Source: Bacillus benzoevorans (GTDB taxonomy: Bacteria > Bacillota > Bacilli > Bacillales > Cytobacillaceae). Taken from it: a stretch of 64,000 nt of DNA. The notes under the pieces were generated by a model, which searched no databases, was not told where the DNA came from, and was given only the letters and a program-made list of their open reading frames with translations. Shown here piece by piece: positions 1 to 8,716 of this stretch. Numbering within the stretch: position 1 is the stretch's first letter; every line of letters starts with the position of its first letter. Position numbers and translations under genes: made by a program. Location of the stretch: assembly GCF_014207535.1 (NCBI RefSeq), contig NZ_JACHGK010000013.1:1-64000 (forward strand), in the 5' to 3' direction.

Positions 1-296
1 CATGATACGAGCTACTTTTTTATGATTGGCAATAGTACCTTTTTCTTTTAAATATTTAGCGATTCTTTTGGCACCATACGTACCGTTATGAAGAGTGTAA
101 GCTCTTTTTATCTTGGTTAATAACTGCTTATCCTTATCTGAGATATTCTTCTTAGGTCTTCTCAGATAAGCATAGTATCCACTTTTGGAAACTCCTATGA
201 CACGACACAAAAGAACAATAGGATATTCCTTTCTTAAAGTTGAAATAGCTTCATATTTTTTGCTTATTCGTTCTCTTTGAGAAAGGCCTGGAACTT
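1..296 (-). CDS. IS3-family transposase OrfB, N-terminal part (runs off the window)
   Basis: The minus strand encodes an uninterrupted frame that is -1 relative to orfA and continues to the window edge. Its translation (RISKKYEAISTLRKEYPIVL, then CRVIGVSKSGYYAYLRR and NGTYGAKRIAKYLKEKG) is the HTH_21 region that precedes the DDE integrase domain in IS3 OrfB proteins. The frame has no good start codon of its own, so it is probably made as an OrfAB fusion by -1 slippage at 294-300. The catalytic core is outside the window. The family assignment is firm; activity is unknown. Confidence 0.8.
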
Positions 297-581
297 TTTT
301 AATATCTCAATTTCCATTTCTTTTTCTTTTAACTTTTTCTCTAATTCTTTAACTTTTTTACTATCATCATTAGTTTTAGATGTAGCTGTAAGCGACCTGG
401 AATTTTCTAATCCACTTTCACCGTATTCTTTATATGCATTGATCCAACGATAAACTGTATCTCGATGTAAATTGAGTTGGTCCGCAACCTCTTTAACAGG
501 TTTCTTATCCTCTAATATTTCAAGTACCGCTTTTAACTTTACTTCGACACTATTATGTGTGAATGAGCTATTCTTCCTCAT
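264..581 (-). CDS. IS3-family transposase OrfA (helix-turn-helix)
   Basis: The product is about 105 residues. It has an N-terminal helix-turn-helix (VKEVADQLNLHRDTVYRWIN) followed by a Lys/Glu-rich coiled coil (KVKELEKKLKEKEMEIEIL), the standard OrfA layout: terminal-repeat recognition plus a leucine-zipper region. I chose the ATG at 581 because a GGGGGTC sequence sits just upstream; the open frame extends 16 codons further to 629 without a better signal. It overlaps orfB in the -1 frame at the A6G heptamer. Confidence 0.8.
   Translation of the reverse strand: MRKNSSFTHNSVEVKLKAVLEILEDKKPVKEVADQLNLHRDTVYRWINAYKEYGESGLENSRSLTATSKTNDDSKKVKELEKKLKEKEMEIEILKKFQAFLKENE
294..300 (-). other. -1 ribosomal frameshift heptamer A-AAA-AAG
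   Basis: Read on the minus strand, orfA contains TTA AAA AAG in the zero frame, giving the classical slippery heptamer A AAA AAG. The orfB frame is open across it. This is the arrangement used by IS3-family elements to make OrfAB. Confidence 0.65.
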
Positions 582-781
582 ACCAAATGACCCCCTAAAA
601 TGTAGATATGTCGTATCATTATTGCCCATTTATTGTCCATTATAAGGGGGTCAACCACTGTCACTTGTCGGAATTTACCGAACTGTTTCTGTTGATAAAT
701 GAAAAGAAAAATGATTTATTGGTTGGGTCCCAGGTAAGTAGATCTTTATAAAATACGACATTGAATCATTTGTTTGCCCGA

Positions 782-883
782 ATTGTTGCAGGCATCTCCT
801 CGATCAATGAGTTTGGTAGAGTATTTGAACCGATTAAGCCAGGCGATGTTCCGGCTACTCGCGCGACTACGGAAACGCTGTAG
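782..883 (+). pseudogene. C-terminal remnant, possibly of an NAD-dependent sugar epimerase
   Basis: A 33-codon open segment without a start ends at TAG 881-883 and reads ..FEPIKPGDVPATRATTETL. The string KPGDVPAT with following Thr/Ala resembles the C-terminal region of nucleotide-sugar epimerases of the UDP-glucuronate 4-epimerase type. The rest of the gene is missing, probably lost to IS and repeat activity. Nearby ugd (2974-4140) would fit a lost sugar-nucleotide cluster. The identification is weak. Confidence 0.3.
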
Positions 884-967
884 GAACTTTGATTGAAAAA
901 GGGCTACAAAAGTTTGTGGATTGGTATGTGGGGTATTATGTGGAAAGTGATAAGAAGACTCAAATCA

Positions 968-1426
968 ATGTATAAGATTTTTGTTGGGCTTGCTGCTATT
1001 GTTTGGATGGGGGTTATTTTCCTCCTATCCGCTCAACCAGCCACAGAGTCCAATGAACTTAGCAAGGGCATTACAGAATATATAATTAAGATAGTGGAAA
1101 TGGTTCATCCAGGCGCTGAATTAAATATATGGATAAATAATAACGAAGTAAGAGGGCATGCACATTTTGCTACTTATTTAGTGCTCGGTATTCTGGTAAT
1201 GCTTATTTTGAGGAGTATGGGGATACGTGTTATTCAGAGGATGGGACTGGCTTTATTCCTTTGTGTTCTGTATGCCGTATTCGATGAAATTCATCAGATC
1301 TTTTCTCCGGGAAGAGGGATTCAGTTAAAAGATGTTTTTGTTGATAGTATTGGGGCAAGCGTTGGTATTATACTAGTATGTGTTATTGGTTGGATAGGTA
1401 GAAGAGGGAAGCTCGCTAGGTCGTAA
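968..1426 (+). CDS. VanZ-family membrane protein (copy 1)
   Basis: A VanZ-like integral membrane protein of about 152 residues with four predicted membrane segments. Family hallmarks are visible: an N-terminal hydrophobic segment ending FLLSAQPA, a His-containing second segment (HAHFATYLVLGIL), and AVFDEIHQIFSPGR followed by DVFVDSIGASVG. VanZ proteins are known from teicoplanin resistance, but most Bacillus members have no assigned role. I start at ATG 968 rather than the upstream ATG 893, because the paralogue at 4292 begins at the equivalent Met-Tyr-Lys. Two further 3' fragments of this gene lie at 29033-29255 and 31552-31790, attached to family A repeats. Confidence 0.8.
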   Translation: MYKIFVGLAAIVWMGVIFLLSAQPATESNELSKGITEYIIKIVEMVHPGAELNIWINNNEVRGHAHFATYLVLGILVMLILRSMGIRVIQRMGLALFLCVLYAVFDEIHQIFSPGRGIQLKDVFVDSIGASVGIILVCVIGWIGRRGKLARS

Positions 1427-1520
1427 TGGTTTAGCGTCCCGAACTTTGTCGAATTAATATTATTGACGTCAGGATGAGCTCGTAAATCTTATATTTTTTG
1501 CAATTACTAATCAGTTCGTA

Positions 1521-1568
1521 ACTTTAAAGGGTCTATCTAGCTAAAAAACTGGATAGACCCTTTAAAGT
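1521..1568 (+). terminator. Long palindromic hairpin after vanZ copy 1
   Basis: ACTTTAAAGGGTCTATC pairs perfectly with GATAGACCCTTTAAAGT across a 14-base loop. There is no long T-run, so it may be a bidirectional or weak terminator. Analogous stems with a different sequence follow family B repeats at 18134 and 40255. Confidence 0.55.
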
Positions 1569-1658
1569 CAGTATTTCCAATATGTGCATCCAATGCATGG
1601 TGATACACACAGATGAGATAACAAAAAGGAATATAATCCAGATATTAAAAGGTAAGTA

Positions 1659-2246
1659 ATGAAAGTAAAAAGAAGAAATGTATGGACCTTATTAGTTGGG
1701 ATTACCCTCTGTGTTGCTATTATTATTTTATCTATTCTATATTTCCCTAGGACGCTTTTGATTGATTTCTTACTTTATGAAGATCAGCCGGAAAAAGCGG
1801 ATGTGATTATCTTGATAAGTTGCCGGGTATGCGGACAAAGTATTATTAACAAATGCATTGTCCTCTGGCAGCACAGTCGAAGACGCTGAATCCTATGGAA
1901 TTCCACGAGACGCACTTTTAACAGAAACAAAGCGACTAGTACATATAAAAATGCCCTATATTCAAAAGGCATCATTTTAGAGCATGGAATTAAATCGGCG
2001 CTTGTTGTGACAAGTAATTATCATATGAGAAGAACAAGATTAGCCTTTGAACGGGTGTTTCATGATACAGATGTTTCATTTACCTATGTTCCGTATCATC
2101 ATGACACCATCACAAGGGACAGTTGGGAAGAGAATGAAGGGTTATTCCAACGGGAATATAAGAAATTGATTGGTGGGTACTTTTTGTATTTTGACGGCAT
2201 GATTACCCCATTGAGGAAAAGGTTTGAGGAGATTATGGAGAGATAA
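1659..2246 (+). pseudogene. Broken DUF218 (YdcF/SanA-like) membrane protein gene
   Basis: The N-terminus (MKVKRRNVWTLLVG, one membrane segment, then EDQPEKADVIIL) and the C-terminus (ALVVTSNYHMRRTRLAFERV) are both those of a YdcF-type DUF218 protein. The middle is damaged: the segment after DVIIL is deleted up to the GYADKVLLTNAL region, and one further frame change occurs near 1931 (..LLTETK/ATSTYKNALYSKG). At least two lesions make it non-functional. Three more fragments of the same family occur at 18307, 27110 and 40365, each touching a repeat. DUF218 proteins are membrane-associated envelope proteins of uncertain activity. Confidence 0.8.
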
Positions 2247-2333
2247 CCATAGTTTTATCAACCTTGTTTTATATTCTCTGTCATACAACAAAGTTCCCGT
2301 TTTATCCAAGTAATCCAGGGAAAGTGTGAATTG

Positions 2334-2486
2334 ATGGGGTTCTTTGATAAACTACCGAAATCGCTGAAGAAGACCATAAGGTATATTTTACAGGATGTTC
2401 ATTCTATAGATAAATTAGAAGAAATAAAAAGAATACTTAATTCATATATTAATCAGCGGATGAAAGAATTAAAGAAAGAAAATTAG
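2334..2486 (+). CDS. Small hypothetical protein, 50 aa
   Basis: An uninterrupted 51-codon frame starts at ATG 2334, eight bases after AGGGAAAG, and ends at TAG. The product is basic and helical (MGFFDKLPKSLKKTIRYILQ, then DVHSIDKLEEIKRILNSY and a Lys/Glu tail), without a membrane segment or Cys motif. Its regular amphipathic pattern and start signal argue for a real small gene. I do not recognise the family. It stands alone between the ydcF pseudogene and ugd. Confidence 0.5.
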   Translation: MGFFDKLPKSLKKTIRYILQDVHSIDKLEEIKRILNSYINQRMKELKKEN

Positions 2487-2973
2487 GTTGCAGAATAGGA
2501 AATTGCGTTGGGTGTCTACTGATTAACCTAAATTTACCAATTGGAATATAATATTTCTTTATAGCCATCCGGGTCAAAAATGCAATAAGAGGTTTTAAAC
2601 AATAATTGTGGAGAGTCTATAGCATTTAGTTTTCCGTTTTAACCGCCTAGCACAGATTAAATGCTACAGTTCTGTAAGATAATATTTATCCTATTTTATT
2701 ATTAAAATTTAACAAGTCAGAAGGTGTGGAGAATTGGCATATTTATCATACTTAGTGTCCCACCTTTTCTCTTATATTATAGTTATCCATCCATGATCAA
2801 GGTACCGACCGACCTCGTAATATAATTTCCTCTTCATTCTATCATATTCTTACATATTCCACTTTAAGTTTACGCCGTACACGAAACCTATATAATGTAT
2901 ACTGATATTTGAAAGTTCCATTTTAACCTAGCATCAATATATTATAAAGCAATGAAAGAAGGATGGAGCAACT
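2487..2973. other. Intergenic, AT-rich region upstream of ugd
   Basis: No open frame with a start signal was seen. The region contains a promoter-like sequence near its 3' end (2869-2896) and is otherwise featureless AT-rich DNA. Nearly 500 bases of leader is unusual for an operon-internal gene, so ugd is probably transcribed on its own. Confidence 0.5.
2869..2896 (+). promoter_or_regulatory. Sigma-A-like promoter for ugd
   Basis: TTTACG is followed after 16 bases by TATAAT, 78 bases upstream of the ugd start codon. This is a plausible but unremarkable match. Confidence 0.35.
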
Positions 2974-4140
2974 ATGAAAATTACAATTGCTGGAACAGGT
3001 TATGTTGGGTTATCCAATGCAATATTATTGGCCCAACATAATGAGGTTATTGCTCTAGATATAATTCAAGAAAAAGTAGACATGATTAACAATAAAAGGT
3101 CTCCTATTATTGATACTGAAATTGAGGAATATCTAGCTACAAAAGATTTAAATCTAACAGCTACTACAGATAATTATAAAGCATATAAAGATGCGGAGTA
3201 TGTCATCATCTCAACTCCAACGAATTATGATCCAGAAAAGAACTATTTTAATACAAGAACAGTTGAAGCTGTGATTGCAAATGTGTTATCTATCAATCCT
3301 GATGCGGTTATGGTTATTAAGTCTACAGTACCTGTAGGATATACAGAAAAAATAAGAGAGAAATTTGAAACAGACAATATCATCTTCTCACCAGAGTTTT
3401 TGAGAGAAGGAAAAGCTTTGTATGATAATTTATATCCATCACGAATAATTGTTGGTGAACAGTCAGAAAGAGCTAAAGTGTTTGCTGACTTATTAGTTCA
3501 AGGTGCCATTAAAAAGGATATTCCTGTGTTATTTACAAATTCAACAGAAGCTGAAGCGATTAAACTATTTGCCAACACATACCTTGCAATGAGAGTTGCA
3601 TTTTTTAATGAGCTTGATTCTTATGCAGAGATAAGGGAATTAGACAGTAAGCAAATAATTGATGGAATAGGCTTAGACCCGCGTATTGGTAATCACTATA
3701 ATAATCCATCTTTTGGTTATGGAGGTTATTGCCTGCCAAAGGATACAAAGCAATTATTAGCCAATTATGCAGATGTTCCTAATAATATAATGACAGCTAT
3801 AGTTGATGCCAATAGGACAAGAAAAGATCATGTTGCTGAAATGATTCTAAAGAAGGATCCAAAGATAGTAGGAATCTATAGACTTACCATGAAAACGGAT
3901 TCTGATAATTTTAGACAGTCAGCAATTCAAGGTGTTATGAAGCGTATTAAAGCTAAAGGCATTGAGGTTGTTGTTTATGAACCAGCACTTCATGAGAAAA
4001 CTTTCTTTAATTCAAGGGTGATTAATGATTTTGAAGAATTTAAGAATATAAGTGATGTCATTGTCGCAAATCGTATGTCTGATGATTTACGGGAAGTTGA
4101 GGATAAGGTTTATACGAGGGATTTATTTAGTAGGGATTAA
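2974..4140 (+). CDS. ugd: UDP-glucose 6-dehydrogenase
   Basis: Oxidises UDP-glucose to UDP-glucuronate with two NAD+, supplying precursors for capsule or teichuronic acid. The 388-residue protein has an N-terminal Rossmann motif (TIAGTGYVGLSNAI, residues 4-17), the conserved STPTNYD loop, the central-domain FSPEFLREGKALYDN, and the catalytic motif GYGGYCLPKDTKQL with Cys about 253. The length fits the compact HasB/streptococcal subtype rather than the ~440-residue TuaD type. The start has AAGGATGGAG just upstream. No other polysaccharide genes flank it apart from the possible epimerase remnant at 782, so its pathway context has been lost or lies elsewhere. Confidence 0.95.
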   Translation: MKITIAGTGYVGLSNAILLAQHNEVIALDIIQEKVDMINNKRSPIIDTEIEEYLATKDLNLTATTDNYKAYKDAEYVIISTPTNYDPEKNYFNTRTVEAVIANVLSINPDAVMVIKSTVPVGYTEKIREKFETDNIIFSPEFLREGKALYDNLYPSRIIVGEQSERAKVFADLLVQGAIKKDIPVLFTNSTEAEAIKLFANTYLAMRVAFFNELDSYAEIRELDSKQIIDGIGLDPRIGNHYNNPSFGYGGYCLPKDTKQLLANYADVPNNIMTAIVDANRTRKDHVAEMILKKDPKIVGIYRLTMKTDSDNFRQSAIQGVMKRIKAKGIEVVVYEPALHEKTFFNSRVINDFEEFKNISDVIVANRMSDDLREVEDKVYTRDLFSRD

Positions 4141-4291
4141 TATTATCCGCTGGGCTGAATGAGTTGGCGGCTTGGCGGATATTATTTATTGGAAGCATTG
4201 GTCTCACAGTGCTGGACAAAGTCCGTAATTAAGGAATAATAGGGATGCCAGCAAATTGGTGTGAGAGGTAATATCGAAAGGAAACATATAA

Positions 4292-4744
4292 ATGTATAAA
4301 ATTCTATCTTGGATAGCTGTTATTGTTTGGCTGGGAGTTATTTTCTACTTATCCAGCCAACCAGCTACAGAGTCCAATGAGCTTAGCAAGGGCATAACAG
4401 AATATATAGTTAAGATAGTGGAAATGGTTCATCCAGAGGCTGATTTAAATATCAATAATAGCAATATACGAGAATATGCCCACTTCTTTGCTTATTTAGT
4501 GCTTGGCATATTGGTAAAGGTTATTTTGAAGGTTATTGGAATACGTGGTATCCGAGGGATGGGACTGGCTATACTGCTTTGTGTCCTTTGTGCCGTATCC
4601 GATGAAATTCATCAGATCTTTTCTCCGGGGAGAGGGATCCAGTTAAAAGATGTGATTGTTGATAGTATTGGGGCATGTATAGGGATTATCCTAGTATTTG
4701 TCCTTGGTTGGGTAGTAAAAAGAGTGAAGCTCGCTAGGCTGTAG
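4292..4744 (+). CDS. VanZ-family membrane protein (copy 2)
   Basis: This is a 150-residue paralogue of the protein at 968, with the same layout: IWLGVIFYLSSQPATESNELS, a central membrane segment with HFFAYLVLGIL, AVSDEIHQIFSPGRGIQLKD and a final membrane segment. The start ATG follows GAAAGGAAA. The two copies are close enough to be a recent tandem duplication around ugd. The 3' end runs into a hairpin (4729-4763), and about 100 bases further on the repeat-bounded yifB-RAYT unit begins. The function is unknown beyond the family. Confidence 0.8.
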   Translation: MYKILSWIAVIVWLGVIFYLSSQPATESNELSKGITEYIVKIVEMVHPEADLNINNSNIREYAHFFAYLVLGILVKVILKVIGIRGIRGMGLAILLCVLCAVSDEIHQIFSPGRGIQLKDVIVDSIGACIGIILVFVLGWVVKRVKLARL

Positions 4745-4763
4745 TGGTTTAGCGGGTTTTTAC
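4729..4763 (+). terminator. Probable terminator of vanZ copy 2
   Basis: CTCGCTA pairs imperfectly with TTAGCGGG, followed by TTTTTAC. The same hairpin in a better form follows the vanZ fragment at 31783. Confidence 0.5.
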
Positions 4764-4861
4764 TTTCCATTTATTAACGATAGATTTTAATGGTAATTTA
4801 TTGAAGTCTAATAATAAATACTATCTAATTTGACTATACAGACTTCAATTGGTGTAAGAAA

Positions 4862-4893
4862 GATCGGGTGCCAGGCACCATCCAGAGAATTGG
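4862..4893 (+). repeat. Family A repeat (left end of unit 1)
   Basis: Core GATCGGGTGCCAGGCACC followed by ATCCAGAGAATTGG. The GGTGCCAGGCACC part is an imperfect palindrome, as expected for a REP sequence recognised by a RAYT. Confidence 0.85.
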
Positions 4894-5052
4894 AAATGAC
4901 TTTTAATAAGTGCCTTTTATAGCATTTGAATTAAGATTTAGGAGAATAAATAATAGGTAATATTAGCTATGAAAATAGACTGAATAACTGTATACTGTAA
5001 TTATTGGAATATATTGTTGGAAGTGATAGAAACGAAAGGGGTTGATGATGAA

Positions 5053-6594
5053 TTGTCAGCAACGGTTATGACGGTAGGCTTAAATGGAATGGATGGCTAC
5101 CGTGTCAAAGTAGAAGTGAATGCCCGAAAAGATAAGGAAGCATTTGTGATTGTTGGATTGCCGGATGCTTCTGTTAAAGAATCAAAAGAACGAGTTTGGA
5201 GTACATTGTATGAACGGGATGCTGATATTCATGAGAAGAAGATAACAGTAAATTTATCTCCTCCAGAGTTTAAAAAAACAGGACCTGGTTATGATGCAGC
5301 AATGGTGATCGCAGTATTAAAATCAATTGGCGAATTAGATGTAGAACTCCGTGAAGATCAATGTATTATTGGTGCAATTTCACTCAATGGGGAGATGCAA
5401 CCATTTGAAGGGCTTGTACCTGTCATTACAAATGCAATGAAACTAGGCTTTAAAGAGATTTATATACCTCCTATTAATACCCGCCTATTTCCTACGACAT
5501 TGGGAACAGAACTTATACCGGTTTCCACCATTTCCGGACTTATCTCACATTTACAAGGGCAAATAACATTAGATATTCCACTTTCCCCACCTATTGAATT
5601 AAGAGAAACGCAACAAATGAATAAAGAAGAAGTGCCTCAAATGGATTTTCAGGCTATTATTGGACATACACGGGCGAAACGAGCATTGGAAATTGCAGCG
5701 GCAGGAGGTCATCACGTTTTGTTAAGTGGTCCACCTGGATGCGGAAAAAGCATGCTTGCAGAGGCATTTCCCTCCATATTTCCAAATCTCGATCCTGAAC
5801 AAGCCTTAGAATTATATGGGATTTACCAATTAGGTAGGGAGGAACTTCCTTCAGTAAAATACCGACCTATGCGGCATCCACATCACTCAGCATCCGGGGT
5901 CTCTCTACTTGGGGGTGGAACTTATCCAAAACCAGGAGAAATATCATTTGCACATTGTGGAATTCTGTTTCTTGATGAACTTGCTGAGTTTTCAAAAAAA
6001 ACATTGGATATGCTTAGGCAGCCATTAGAAAGTGGCCGAATTACGATTAGCCGTGCGAAACAAACGGTCACTTATCCAGCAGAATTCACCCTAATTGCTG
6101 CCACAAACCCTTGTCCATGCGGGTATGATGGATCATCACAGCGATATTGCGTTTGTACACCAAAACAAATCGCTTCTTATAAACAGAGAATATCAGGGCC
6201 CATTTTGGATAGAATGGATTTTGCCTTAACATTAACAAGTGTTCCCCTTAATCAAGCACACCCCAAAACTGAAAGTTCTACGGTTATTAAGAAACGTGTT
6301 TCAAAGGCAAGAGAGCAACAATATAATCGTTATGGAAAACAATTATTAAATAATCGAGTCCCTTTTCAATTGATCCAAGATACAAGCCCGATTTCTAATC
6401 AGCAAATGCAGTATCTACATCAGATATGCTGGGAAAATAAATGGAGTAACCGAACGCAAATTAAAATCATCCGCGTGGCACGTACAATTAGCGATCTTTT
6501 CGAAGAAACGTCCATTTCTGAACAGGCTTTAAAAGAAGCGATAGAATGGAAAATGTTCTCAAACCATTTTATGAATGGAGAAAAGGATGGGTAG
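5053..6594 (+). CDS. YifB/ComM-like AAA+ ATPase (Mg-chelatase-like), copy 1
   Basis: A full-length member of the YifB/ComM family (about 513 residues). The N-terminal ChlI-like domain shows GYRVKVEVN and FVIVGLPDASVKESKERV. The AAA+ module carries Walker A SGPPGCGKSMLAEAF, Walker B GILFLDELAEF and the NPCPCGYDG motif, and a Mg_chelatase_C region follows. In transforming bacteria ComM is a hexameric branch-migration helicase. I place the start at TTG 5053, which has AAAGGGG upstream and aligns with the start of the copy at 15094; the frame is open back to 5014. Its stop overlaps the start of the RAYT gene, so the two are translationally coupled. It is quite diverged from the 15094 copy. Confidence 0.85.
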   Translation: MSATVMTVGLNGMDGYRVKVEVNARKDKEAFVIVGLPDASVKESKERVWSTLYERDADIHEKKITVNLSPPEFKKTGPGYDAAMVIAVLKSIGELDVELREDQCIIGAISLNGEMQPFEGLVPVITNAMKLGFKEIYIPPINTRLFPTTLGTELIPVSTISGLISHLQGQITLDIPLSPPIELRETQQMNKEEVPQMDFQAIIGHTRAKRALEIAAAGGHHVLLSGPPGCGKSMLAEAFPSIFPNLDPEQALELYGIYQLGREELPSVKYRPMRHPHHSASGVSLLGGGTYPKPGEISFAHCGILFLDELAEFSKKTLDMLRQPLESGRITISRAKQTVTYPAEFTLIAATNPCPCGYDGSSQRYCVCTPKQIASYKQRISGPILDRMDFALTLTSVPLNQAHPKTESSTVIKKRVSKAREQQYNRYGKQLLNNRVPFQLIQDTSPISNQQMQYLHQICWENKWSNRTQIKIIRVARTISDLFEETSISEQALKEAIEWKMFSNHFMNGEKDG

Positions 6595-7144
6595 AAAAAG
6601 AAGAGAATATATTCCACATGCCTATCACCACATTTACTCAAGAGGGAACAATCGACAAAACATATTTCATGATGGTATTGATATGATGGAGGTCCTTCGA
6701 CTTTTAGCTATGATCCATGCAGATTTCCCAATTTCGGTAAGTGCATACTGCATCATGACAAATCACTATCATTTCCTATTAAAATCCGAGAATCTATCAA
6801 TATCCAAAATCATGAGCATTTTTAACAAACGGTATACTGATTATTATAATCGCAGATATCATCAAGTTGGTCACGTCTTTCAACAACGATTTAAAAGTTC
6901 TCCTATCCTAAGCCCTCAAGATCTTCTTCAAGTAAGCAAATATATACACCGAAACCCGATTAGTACGAAAAGGCCAATGGTTAGCAAAATGGAAGACTAC
7001 CGATACAGTAGCTATCAGTTTTACAAAAAAGACATTTCCCCACCCTATTCTTTTATAAATTTAACCGACCTCCCAGCAAGCCTTTTCCGTCTAAGCGAAA
7101 GAACTCTGGAACATTACTGCAAATATGTTGAGTATGATCCATGA
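6587..7144 (+). CDS. REP-associated tyrosine transposase (RAYT), copy 1
   Basis: Single-strand HUH transposase of the Y1/IS200-like superfamily, in the RAYT branch that acts on REP palindromes. The 185-residue protein shows YHHIYSRGNNRQNIF, the HUH motif in CIMTNHYHFLLK, the catalytic Tyr helix NKRYTDYYNRRY, GHVFQQRFKS and YIHRNPISTKRP. I chose ATG 6587 (GGAG seven bases upstream); ATG 6575 is in frame but lacks spacing. Its start lies inside the last codons of yifB (ATGGGTAG). An almost identical copy is at 20900. The downstream inverted A repeat (7163) is the likely substrate end. Confidence 0.92.
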   Translation: MGRKRREYIPHAYHHIYSRGNNRQNIFHDGIDMMEVLRLLAMIHADFPISVSAYCIMTNHYHFLLKSENLSISKIMSIFNKRYTDYYNRRYHQVGHVFQQRFKSSPILSPQDLLQVSKYIHRNPISTKRPMVSKMEDYRYSSYQFYKKDISPPYSFINLTDLPASLFRLSERTLEHYCKYVEYDP

Positions 7145-7162
7145 ATTACCAAATCCTTGGCA

Positions 7163-7179
7163 GGTGCCTGGCACCCGAT
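7163..7179 (-). repeat. Family A repeat, inverted (right end of unit 1)
   Basis: GGTGCCTGGCACCCGAT is the reverse complement of the family A core, 18 bases after the RAYT stop codon. Confidence 0.85.
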
Positions 7180-7286
7180 ATGTTATCCCTTGTGTTGTCT
7201 TTGATGAATTAAAAATGAGTTGTATGATTTCCAAATTTATTAATCTCTCCCGTAATAAAAGCGACGAAAACCGGAGGTAATCATAT

Positions 7287-8351
7287 ATGAGTAATAATAA
7301 ACCAATGTCACCTAGTGACAATGAGACCCAAATGGAGGAAGAGCAAGCAATAAAAGAAAAACCTTTACATAAACTAATGGTATTAGCCTGCTATTCTACT
7401 GCTTTGTGTTTAGTTATTTCTATTGTATATGGTTTTACAGGAATTGCTGCCGATATCATTAATAAAACTACAAAGTATCAAATAGATAGATTCCAAATAT
7501 TGTCGTTTGTAAGTATCTTTTATTTAATGTGGCGTTTAATGATAAATCTCGGTAACTTTTGGAGGTCCAACGAGAAGAACGAAATAGGTACTGCGGTCAC
7601 GAACTTTCCTAATCCCTTTTATGACCCTAGTTTTACAAAGGGGCCCTTAGTACTGAGAATGAAGTATCGTGAATTATTGACTCAGTATAGATTCAATAGA
7701 AGCCTTTTGAAAAAAGGCCAGGAAACTGCTGCAAAGTTAGGTGTAGCTATTCAGGAAATTGAGTCAAAGCTAAGAGTTTTATTAAGGCATAATGACAATT
7801 CCAACCGCTTAATAAGATCATTTAACTACTTACTTTGGACAGGGGATGAGCATCTTGTTCATAAGATACTTAGTCAAATTCTTGCTGAATGTATTACAGT
7901 TCTTGAAAAGGATCAAAGTGATAAATCTATTTCATTGTTTCAGGTAAAGGAAGGCAAATTATTTATTAAGGAAAGTGTTAGAATAAATGCTGAATCAGTT
8001 GCTAAAAGATCCTTTTCAAAGGGTATAGGTTTTGCTGGATATATATGGAGTATAAGGAAAGCAGAGATAGTAAATCATATTGAGAAAAATGATGAACGTT
8101 TTATTGAAGGTGGTTTGCCAGCAACACCTATAGGTTCTATACTAGGTTTTCCATTAATTGTGGAGGAGGAAATACTTGGTGTCCTATGTATGCAATCCGA
8201 ATCTGAAAATGGATTCAGTGCTGCAGATTTAAGAACTGTTGAATTTTATGCTAGAATGTGCACCTTGATTTTATTATATGATATAATAAACAAAAGAGAT
8301 TTTAACGTAAAAGGGGGGGGTAATATTGGCAACGTTGAAACAACCAATTAA
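7287..8351 (+). CDS. Membrane-anchored GAF-domain protein
   Basis: 354 residues. Two hydrophobic segments lie near the N-terminus (about 31-55 and 72-90), followed by a helical linker and a C-terminal GAF-like sensor domain (about 190-340) with ISLFQVKEGKLFIKES, GIGFAGYIWSIRK and GSILGFPLIVEEEILGVLCM. GAF domains bind small molecules or mediate dimerisation. No output domain (kinase, GGDEF, HTH) is present, so the partner is probably the small protein that overlaps its 3' end. The start ATG 7287 has CCGGAGGT upstream. The family has no assigned role that I can name. Confidence 0.75.
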   Translation: MSNNKPMSPSDNETQMEEEQAIKEKPLHKLMVLACYSTALCLVISIVYGFTGIAADIINKTTKYQIDRFQILSFVSIFYLMWRLMINLGNFWRSNEKNEIGTAVTNFPNPFYDPSFTKGPLVLRMKYRELLTQYRFNRSLLKKGQETAAKLGVAIQEIESKLRVLLRHNDNSNRLIRSFNYLLWTGDEHLVHKILSQILAECITVLEKDQSDKSISLFQVKEGKLFIKESVRINAESVAKRSFSKGIGFAGYIWSIRKAEIVNHIEKNDERFIEGGLPATPIGSILGFPLIVEEEILGVLCMQSESENGFSAADLRTVEFYARMCTLILLYDIINKRDFNVKGGGNIGNVETTN

Positions 8352-8508
8352 AAAGACTGGTTATGATGATATTGATTCGATACTTATTGAAGCCCATAAG
8401 CTTATTCAGGAAAGTAATAAACTTCAAAAAGATATTGAAGTTGCTGTAAAGTTTAAACCCCAAAATCCCTTTAAATCTCGTAGGAAAAGGAAAATAGTTA
8501 AAGTATAA
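8326..8508 (+). CDS. Small basic hypothetical protein, 60 aa
   Basis: It starts at TTG 8326 behind a strong AAGGGGGGGG sequence that lies inside the end of the GAF gene, so the two overlap by 26 bases and are co-translated. The product has a helical middle (DSILIEAHKLIQESNKLQKD) and a very basic C-terminus (KSRRKRKIVKV). No known domain was recognised. A terminator follows at 8545, closing a two-gene operon. Confidence 0.6.
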   Translation: MATLKQPIKKTGYDDIDSILIEAHKLIQESNKLQKDIEVAVKFKPQNPFKSRRKRKIVKV

Positions 8509-8544
8509 ATTAAGGATACAGAATATAATTTTTAATAAAGAAAG

Positions 8545-8576
8545 CCTCTATTCCAATTAGGTCTAGAGGTTTTTTA
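8545..8576 (+). terminator. Terminator of the GAF operon
   Basis: CCTCTA pairs with TAGAGG and is followed by a run of six T. Confidence 0.7.
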
Positions 8577-8716
8577 GATCTTAGTGCCTGTCCATTGTCT
8601 AAATTTTGTCGAATGGACCTTTATGCGTTGCGATCTCTAAAGTAGACAATATAAATTCGGATTTACCTTCTGGGACTAGGGCTGGCAAGATCTAGTCTCT
8701 CTCTCCTTCTCGGATA

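Larger units (their letters stand above)
1..653 (-). mobile_element. IS3-family (IS150-like) insertion sequence, one end outside the window
   Basis: Two overlapping reading frames on the minus strand match orfA and the start of orfB of an IS3/IS150-group element, and a classical slippage heptamer lies between them. The transposase-proximal end is probably the TGACCCCCTT sequence (minus strand) ending near 653, since IS3 ends usually begin with TG. The rest of orfB and the other inverted repeat lie beyond position 1, so intactness and target duplication cannot be judged. The flank at 657-700 resembles a decayed family B repeat. Confidence 0.8.
4862..7179 (+). mobile_element. Repeat-bounded yifB-RAYT unit 1
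   Basis: The unit starts with a family A repeat (4862) and ends with the same core inverted (7163-7179). Inside are a complete yifB-like gene and a RAYT transposase gene. A second, internally deleted copy at 20635-21492 shares both outer boundaries exactly: sequence identity starts at AGATCGGG and stops at CCGATATG in both places. This supports the inverted A repeats as functional ends. The 60 bases after the left repeat are also found after the A repeats at 28940 and 31459. Confidence 0.7.
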
